A DNA stretch of 17,746 nucleotides from NCBI GenBank assembly GCA_019419625.1, contig DXZO01000046.1:14098-31843 (forward strand), read 5' to 3'. The translations under genes and the position numbers were made by a program. Under the pieces are notes generated by a model. The model searched no databases, was not told where the DNA came from, and was given only the letters and a program-made list of their open reading frames with translations. Positions 13,980 through 17,746 of this stretch are shown here, piece after piece (the stretch's first letter is position 1; the number at the start of each line of letters is the position of its first letter). Origin of the DNA: Collinsella sp. GTDB taxonomy: Bacteria; Actinomycetota; Coriobacteriia; Coriobacteriales; Coriobacteriaceae.

Positions 13980-15062
13980 ATGCGCACGATTGGAATGAGC
14001 GACTACACCGTCGGCGAGGACTGCTTTGACGAGCTGCCCGGCGCACTGGACGAGTACGGAGCGGCCAAGGTCGCGATTATCGGTGGCAAACGAGCACTGG
14101 CAGCGGCGCTTCCCGGTATCGAAGCGGCGCTGGAGGGCACCGACGTCGAGATTCTGGAGACGCGCGTCTACGGCACCAACAGTACGCGCGCCAATATCGC
14201 CAAGGTCGTGAACTCCCCTGCCTGCCAAGAAGCCGACGTGCTCATTGCCTGTGGCGGCGGCAAGGCGCTCGACACCGTCAAGACAGCGGCCATCGAGCTC
14301 AAGAAGATCGTCTTTACGGTACCGACGATCTGCTCCAACTGCTCGGCCGCGACCGCCATTGCCGTTGTATACAACGACGACGGCTCGCTCGAGGGCTATT
14401 CGTACCCCAACCGCCCCGCACACATCTTCATCAACCCCAAGATCATTGCCGAGGCTCCGGCGGAGTACTTCTGGGCCGGCGTGGGCGATGCCCTGTCCAA
14501 GCAGCCCGAGGTCGAATACGCCACGAGCGCCGGCAACCTGGAGCACACCGCCGGTCTTGGCCTGGCGCTCGCACACACCTGCTCCGAGCCGCTGTTTACC
14601 TATGGCGTGCAGGGTCTAGAGGACGTTCGCCAGAACCTGTCGACCGAGGCCGTCAAGCAGATCGCGCTCGATATCGTGGTCAACACGGGCTATGTCTCGA
14701 ACCTGACCAACCAAAACGATTACTACTACAACTCGAGCGTGGCGCATGCGTTCTACAACGCCACGTGCAGCATCCCGCGCGAGGGCTCCTACCTGCACGG
14801 CGAGATCGTGAGCCTGGGCGTGCTCGTGTTGTTTGCCTATACGGGCGATACCGAGAACCTTGAGCGCTACGCCGCCTTTAACAAGCAGATGGGGCTGCCC
14901 GTGACGCTTGAGCAGGTCGGCCTTTCCGAGGCCGACATCCCTGCCCTGTGCGAGTTCGCGCACGCCACCAACGAGTGGAAGCAGGGAAACCCCGAGCCCT
15001 TCACTGACGAGAAGTTCGCCGCCGCCATCAAGGCCGTCAACGCTTACGGCCACACGCTCTAG
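13980..15062 (+). CDS. Iron-containing alcohol dehydrogenase, glycerol dehydrogenase family
   Basis: This cytoplasmic NAD(P)-dependent polyol or alcohol dehydrogenase has 360 residues. The N-terminal nucleotide-binding half contains the GGGKALDT motif (92-99). The C-terminal helical half carries the metal ligands seen in glycerol dehydrogenases: D170 (GVGDALSK), H256 (SVAHAFYN) and H273 (YLHGEIVSLG). In GldA the TIASTDAP segment supplies an Asp near the glycerol hydroxyl; here the matching segment reads TICSNCSA, with Cys at that point, so the substrate may not be glycerol. The ATG at 13980 has AAGAAGG 5 nt upstream. It is divergent from ileS, and TTGGAG and TTTATC about 18 nt apart around 13935-13960 may be its promoter. 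It is monocistronic, ended by the element at 15072-15112. Confidence 0.88.
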   Translation: MRTIGMSDYTVGEDCFDELPGALDEYGAAKVAIIGGKRALAAALPGIEAALEGTDVEILETRVYGTNSTRANIAKVVNSPACQEADVLIACGGGKALDTVKTAAIELKKIVFTVPTICSNCSAATAIAVVYNDDGSLEGYSYPNRPAHIFINPKIIAEAPAEYFWAGVGDALSKQPEVEYATSAGNLEHTAGLGLALAHTCSEPLFTYGVQGLEDVRQNLSTEAVKQIALDIVVNTGYVSNLTNQNDYYYNSSVAHAFYNATCSIPREGSYLHGEIVSLGVLVLFAYTGDTENLERYAAFNKQMGLPVTLEQVGLSEADIPALCEFAHATNEWKQGNPEPFTDEKFAAAIKAVNAYGHTL

Positions 15063-15071
15063 GACTGGCCC

Positions 15072-15112
15072 AAAACCACCACAAAGGGGACAGACACCTT
15101 TCTGGTGGTTTT
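15072..15112 (+). terminator. 41-bp palindromic terminator-like element, copy 2
   Basis: AAAACCACCA (15072-15081) pairs with TGGTGGTTTT (15103-15112), and inside them AAAGG pairs with CCTTT, with one mismatch between. The plus strand continues into TTTTTT, so this is a good terminator for the dehydrogenase gene 9 nt upstream. It matches copy 1 (7388-7428, other strand) at 37 of 41 positions. Confidence 0.85.
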
Positions 15113-15133
15113 TTATTGCTCCAGCATTCAGTT

Positions 15134-15181
15134 CGTACTCGAACCCGATTCTTTACGAGAAAGGGTTCGGGTACGTTTTTT
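15134..15181 (+). terminator. Strong intrinsic terminator
   Basis: CGTACTCGAACCC (15134-15146) pairs with GGGTTCGGGTACG (15163-15175), 13 bp with one wobble and a 16-nt loop, followed by six T residues. No gene precedes it other than the dehydrogenase, which already has a terminator. Confidence 0.8.
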
Positions 15182-15237
15182 GTTTATCGGAAATTCTGCG
15201 GAAGGACTACTCGGAACGGTAAACAGGAACGAACAGA

Positions 15238-15280
15238 GGCAGGGTATCATCGTGGTGATGGTATCCTGCCTTTTGTTTTT
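15238..15280 (+). terminator. Second strong intrinsic terminator
   Basis: GGCAGGGTATCATC (15238-15251) pairs with GATGGTATCCTGCC (15257-15270), 14 bp with two G-T wobbles and a 5-nt loop, followed by TTTTGTTTTT. It is the third terminator-like hairpin in 200 bp. Confidence 0.8.
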
Positions 15281-15283
15281 CGG

Positions 15284-15312
15284 GATCAAGGTCGCTTTAT
15301 GCGAACTTGATC
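15284..15312. repeat. Hairpin, part of intergenic hairpin array
   Basis: GATCAAG and TCGC pair with GCGA and CTTGATC around TTTAT, 11 bp with one internal mismatch. There is no T-run. It directly follows the terminator at 15238-15280. Confidence 0.6.
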
Positions 15313-15386
15313 GCCACTTATATGGCACATTGATGGCAATTGCTTCGTACGTGCATACCGGGAGCCTATACACCTCTGGCAAGGCG

Positions 15387-15422
15387 TAGCACACTAGACT
15401 TTGTTCCAAAGTCCGTGTGCTA
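15387..15422. repeat. Two-tier hairpin in the array
   Basis: Outer TAGCACAC (15387-15394) pairs with GTGTGCTA (15415-15422), and inner GACTTTG (15397-15403) pairs with CAAAGTC (15407-15413) around TTC. The 15 paired bases are perfect apart from a small internal bulge. It shares its last three bases with the next hairpin, so the two may be alternatives. Confidence 0.65.
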
Positions 15423-15440
15423 AGGGGGCAGGCCCCTTAG
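15420..15440. repeat. Compact hairpin overlapping the previous one
   Basis: CTAAGGGG (15420-15427) pairs perfectly with CCCCTTAG (15433-15440) around GCAGG. It is followed by TTCCTG (15443-15448) and CAGGAA (15470-15475), a further outer inverted pair. Confidence 0.6.
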
Positions 15441-15576
15441 AATTCCTGTGGAGTGTGTACGCACGTACGCAGGAAAACGGCAAAATTTCGCTATATCAGG
15501 GCGTTCTTTCATTAGAGAGTATGGTATACACGGCTTAGTTCAACAAATAAGAATTTATATATAAAGGAGAATATTG

Positions 15577-16179
15577 ATGAAACTGTTTTTATGTTCTCAC
15601 TTTTCAAGTGTAGGAAGTCTGATAAATGAAGAAATTGAAAATAAAAAAGTCGCATTTATTCCAACAGCTTCGCTGCGTGAAGGCTACACCGGTTATGTCG
15701 GCTCGGCTCGAAAATTATTCAAAAAGTTGGGAGCAATCGTAACTGAAATTGATATTTCAACGGAGGCTTATTCAACGATACAGTCTGTTTTTGAAGATGC
15801 GGATGTGATATATTTTACCGGCGGAAATTCTTTTTTCCTTATAGACCAGCTCCGTAAAACGGGAACGGATGAGCTGTTGAAGAAAGAATTGGCAAAGGGA
15901 AAACTGATGATTGGTGAATCGGCAGGTGCGATTATATGCGCTCCAAGCATCCAATATATCGAGCAAATGGATGAAAAGCCGGAGGACTACTCACAAGAAG
16001 ATGATGCAGGGCTTGATTTGATTGATTTCTATGTTCTTCCGCATTATCTTACAGCACCATTTAAGAAAGTTACCGAGAAAATAATGACTGAGTTTTCGGA
16101 TTTGAATCTATGCCCAATTAACAACCGTCAGGGAATTGTAATTGACGGTGAAGGTTCAAAGGTAATTTGCAAAGACTAA
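15577..16179 (+). CDS. Peptidase S51 (PepE-like) / type 1 glutamine amidotransferase-like protein
   Basis: This 200-residue protein resembles the peptidase E family: class I glutamine-amidotransferase-fold serine peptidases such as aspartyl dipeptidase or cyanophycinase relatives. Visible features are an N-terminal strand LFLCSHFSS, a VAFIPTAS segment, DVIYFTGGNSFFLIDQL (TGGN 81-84), the nucleophile elbow GESAGA (S115) and VLPHY (H156), a likely catalytic His. Substrate is unknown. The ATG at 15577 has AAGGAG 7 nt upstream; an in-frame TTG directly before it is not needed. Codons are strikingly AT-rich (AAA, GAA, ATT, TTT) compared with every neighbour, and the leader is AT-rich too. This suggests recent transfer from a low-GC Firmicute. 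It is a lone gene between a hairpin array and a possible host gene fragment, with no visible mobility gene. Family call is good, role unknown. Confidence 0.85.
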   Translation: MKLFLCSHFSSVGSLINEEIENKKVAFIPTASLREGYTGYVGSARKLFKKLGAIVTEIDISTEAYSTIQSVFEDADVIYFTGGNSFFLIDQLRKTGTDELLKKELAKGKLMIGESAGAIICAPSIQYIEQMDEKPEDYSQEDDAGLDLIDFYVLPHYLTAPFKKVTEKIMTEFSDLNLCPINNRQGIVIDGEGSKVICKD

Positions 16180-16292
16180 TTTGAAAATTCCAGTTTGCTG
16201 CACTCGTTCCTAGCAGGGTTTGGGGCAGGCACGCGGTCGTACTCAATATCAGCTTCACGGATGATGCCAAAACGGTCACCCGTGAGGAAGTG
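16176..16292 (-). pseudogene. Possible remnant of a host gene next to the foreign gene
   Basis: Reading the minus strand in the frame whose codons end at multiples of 3 gives HFLTGDRFGIIREADIEYD followed by RVPAPNPARNECSKL, then a stop that overlaps the end of the S51 gene. The segment has host-like GC-rich codons and a protein-like composition, has no start codon or ribosome binding site, and begins inside the 3' end of DUF523 in another frame. It may be the surviving piece of a gene cut by the insertion, or chance. I do not recognise the family. Confidence 0.35.
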
Positions 16293-16767
16293 TTGGGTTC
16301 GAGTGCTGTGGACAATGTTCCAGCATGCTGGGATCGAACTCGCTAGCCGGAATCACACGGTACCCGTGACGCAGCAGCAGATCGACAAAAACACCGTTGC
16401 CCGCGGTGAGCGTACCGCTGAAGGTTCCGTCGTAGATACGGCCTACACCACACGAAGGGCTGCGGTTCTGCAAGACACACGCAGCAATCTGGGACGGCCC
16501 GCCCGCCTGCTCGCACATATCGAGCGCGCGCTGAGCACCCTGGCGAAACTCGCGATCGACTGAGGTGCCCTCGCAGGTACGGACTTCGCCGTTCACAATC
16601 TCGGACGGCTTGCGCGGCGTCGGAAGTCCGCCAAAAACCTCGGGGCACACCAACAGAACCTCGGTCCCTGTGCGTTCGCAGGCCTCGACCAACGCGCGGT
16701 GATAGTTGTCGAGCCCGTTATACTTGCAGCTCTCGCCCATCAAGCAGGCGCTCACCACGATCTTCAT
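16276..16767 (-). CDS. DUF523 family protein
   Basis: This 163-residue cytoplasmic protein of unknown function carries the DUF523 signatures. These are the N-terminal VSACLMGESCKYNGLDN with two cysteines, CPEVFGGLPTPRKPSEIV, LQNRSPSCGVGRIYDGTFSG with a third conserved cysteine, and the LTAGNGVFVDLLLRHGYRV ending. The conserved cysteines suggest a metal or Fe-S role, which is inference. The ATG at 16767 has GAGGGGG 6 nt upstream and is preferred over ATG at 16773 or the longer upstream frame. The last dozen residues (after SMLEHC) do not look conserved and may be altered by changes around 16290. It lies 81 nt downstream of ftsH, with a perfect hairpin between. Confidence 0.88.
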   Translation of the reverse strand: MKIVVSACLMGESCKYNGLDNYHRALVEACERTGTEVLLVCPEVFGGLPTPRKPSEIVNGEVRTCEGTSVDREFRQGAQRALDMCEQAGGPSQIAACVLQNRSPSCGVGRIYDGTFSGTLTAGNGVFVDLLLRHGYRVIPASEFDPSMLEHCPQHSNPTLPHG

Positions 16768-16787
16768 GTGCATCCCCCTCAAGCAGA

Positions 16788-16822
16788 ACGCCCCATTTGA
16801 GATAGGCACTCAAATGGGGCGT
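16788..16822. terminator. Perfect 14-bp hairpin between ftsH and DUF523
   Basis: ACGCCCCATTTGAG (16788-16801) pairs perfectly with CTCAAATGGGGCGT (16809-16822) around a 7-nt loop. It lies just after the ftsH stop on the minus strand. The minus-strand tail (TCTGCTTG) is not a proper T-run, so it could be a weak terminator or a 3' stabiliser. Confidence 0.5.
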
Positions 16823-16848
16823 CGAAATTTACTGTCCCGAACGTAACG

Positions 16849-17746
16849 CTACTGCTGCTTAGGCATCAGCGGGTTCTCGCGCGTGAGGAGATTCATAAAC
16901 TCCTCGCCCGTGATCGTCTCCTTCTTGTACAGATAACGAGCCAGCTCGTGGAGCTTAAACTTGTTCTCCTTCAGGATCTGCAGGGCGCGATCGTGCGCAT
17001 CCTCGATCAGCTTGGCAACAATCGCATCCACGCGCTCGGCCGTACCGGGAGCGCAGGTGAGCGACGTGTCCTGGTTGAGATACGCGTTCTGGACGGTACC
17101 GAGCGCCATCATGCCAAACTCATCGGACATTCCAAAGCGCGTCACCATGTTGCGGGCGAGCTTGGTGGCCTGCTCGATGTCGTTGGCCGCGCCGGTCGTC
17201 ATCTCACCAAAGATGAGCTCCTCGGCAGCACGGCCACCGCAATAGACGGCGAGCTTGTCCAGGACCTCCTGGCGTGTGGTCAGGAAGCGCTCATCCTCCT
17301 CGACCTGCATGGTGTAGCCCAGAGCACCACTCGTGCGCGGCACGATGGTGATCTTCGTGACCGGCGCAGAGCCCTTCTGGCGGGCGGCAACGATGGCATG
17401 GCCGATCTCGTGGTACGAAACGACCTGCTTCTCGTGGTCGGACAGCACCGTGGACTTGCGCTGCTGACCTGCAATGACGACCTCCACCGACTCCTCAAAA
17501 TCGTCCTGCGTGGCACGCTTGCGACCCTCGCGAACGGCGCGCAGGGCGCCCTCGTTGATGATGTTGGCCAGATCGGCGCCCGAGGCACCGGGCGTGGCGC
17601 GGGCAATCGCGGTCAGATCGATCGGCGGCTGGGTCTTCACACTCTTGGCGTGGAGCTCGAGGATGTTCTTACGGCCGGTCAGATCGGGCAACTCAACGGG
17701 GATACGGCGGTCAAAAAGACCGGGGCGCAACAGGGCCGGGTCAAGG
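16849..17746 (-). CDS. ftsH: ATP-dependent zinc metalloprotease FtsH, C-terminal part (cut by window edge)
   Basis: FtsH is a membrane-anchored AAA+ protease that degrades membrane and short-lived regulatory proteins. The visible 298 residues start in the second region of homology of the AAA domain (DPALLRPGLFDRRIPVELPD, containing the arginine fingers). They continue through the AAA lid (SGADLANIINEGALRAVR) into the peptidase domain. The zinc motif reads YHEIGHAIV: HExxH is intact, but the usual HEAGH has Ile in place of Ala. The third ligand Asp lies in TTGAANDIEQAT, within the family segment GGRAAEELIFGEMTTGA. The C-terminus ends in RENPLMPKQQ. The start and the transmembrane part lie to the right of the window. 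DUF523 follows downstream. Confidence 0.97.
   Translation of the reverse strand, partial: LDPALLRPGLFDRRIPVELPDLTGRKNILELHAKSVKTQPPIDLTAIARATPGASGADLANIINEGALRAVREGRKRATQDDFEESVEVVIAGQQRKSTVLSDHEKQVVSYHEIGHAIVAARQKGSAPVTKITIVPRTSGALGYTMQVEEDERFLTTRQEVLDKLAVYCGGRAAEELIFGEMTTGAANDIEQATKLARNMVTRFGMSDEFGMMALGTVQNAYLNQDTSLTCAPGTAERVDAIVAKLIEDAHDRALQILKENKFKLHELARYLYKKETITGEEFMNLLTRENPLMPKQQ

Larger units (their letters stand above)
15346..15469. repeat. Inverted repeats bracketing two hairpins
   Basis: CGTACGTGCATAC (15346-15358) and GTACGCACGTACG (15457-15469) are inverted copies matching at 12 of 13 positions. They enclose the hairpins at 15387-15422 and 15420-15440. The layout resembles a small structured mobile or recombination element, but no known family is recognised and no target-site duplication was found. 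Confidence 0.45.

Noticed and set aside
15128..15409. Open frames of 60-95 codons in 15105-15410 on both strands
   Set aside because: They cross terminators and hairpins, have no good ribosome binding sites and show no family similarity. The stretch is better explained as structured non-coding DNA.
1..17746. CRISPR array, tRNA, rRNA or prophage genes
   Set aside because: No regularly spaced direct repeats, cloverleaf sequences, rRNA segments or phage proteins were found by reading both strands.

Overview
The window is GC-rich, densely packed chromosomal DNA from a Gram-positive bacterium. A Coriobacteriia (Collinsella-like) actinobacterium is my best guess. It rests on high GC, an ileS T-box leader, an RsbW/SigB-type sigma module and a rarA-DUF948-alaS neighbourhood. 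No rRNA, tRNA or other direct taxonomic marker is present, so this is an inference.

Positions 1-4151 hold the 5' part of alaS (- strand), a small two-helix membrane protein gene on +, and a four-gene - strand operon. In transcription order the operon is a DUF948-like membrane protein, a degenerate RsbW-type anti-sigma protein, a group 3 (SigB/F-like) sigma factor and an AI-2E/PerM-family transporter. Its stop and start codons overlap or nearly touch throughout. A sequence resembling a SigB-type promoter sits just upstream, so autoregulation is possible.

Positions 4247-10427 are - strand housekeeping genes: rarA, dgt-type HD triphosphohydrolase, a minimal A24 prepilin peptidase, a processive-type GT2 glycosyltransferase, an RluA/RluD-family pseudouridine synthase and lspA. 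ileS (10693-13494) lies upstream of lspA and is preceded by a T-box leader with specifier ATC, a UGGU bulge and an intrinsic terminator. These are consistent with control by uncharged tRNA-Ile.

Position 13980 onward on + is an iron-containing alcohol dehydrogenase of the glycerol dehydrogenase family. It is followed by about 400 bp crowded with hairpins, including two strong intrinsic terminators and a 41-bp palindromic element that also occurs at 7388-7428. Next comes an AT-rich peptidase S51-like gene (15577-16179) that looks horizontally acquired. Beside it is what appears to be a fragment of host coding sequence.

The right end has a DUF523 gene and the C-terminal part of ftsH, both on -. 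I did not find a CRISPR array, a phage, a transposase gene or an obviously new multi-gene system. The most unusual parts are the sigma/anti-sigma/membrane operon and the hairpin array with its foreign gene at 15070-16290.
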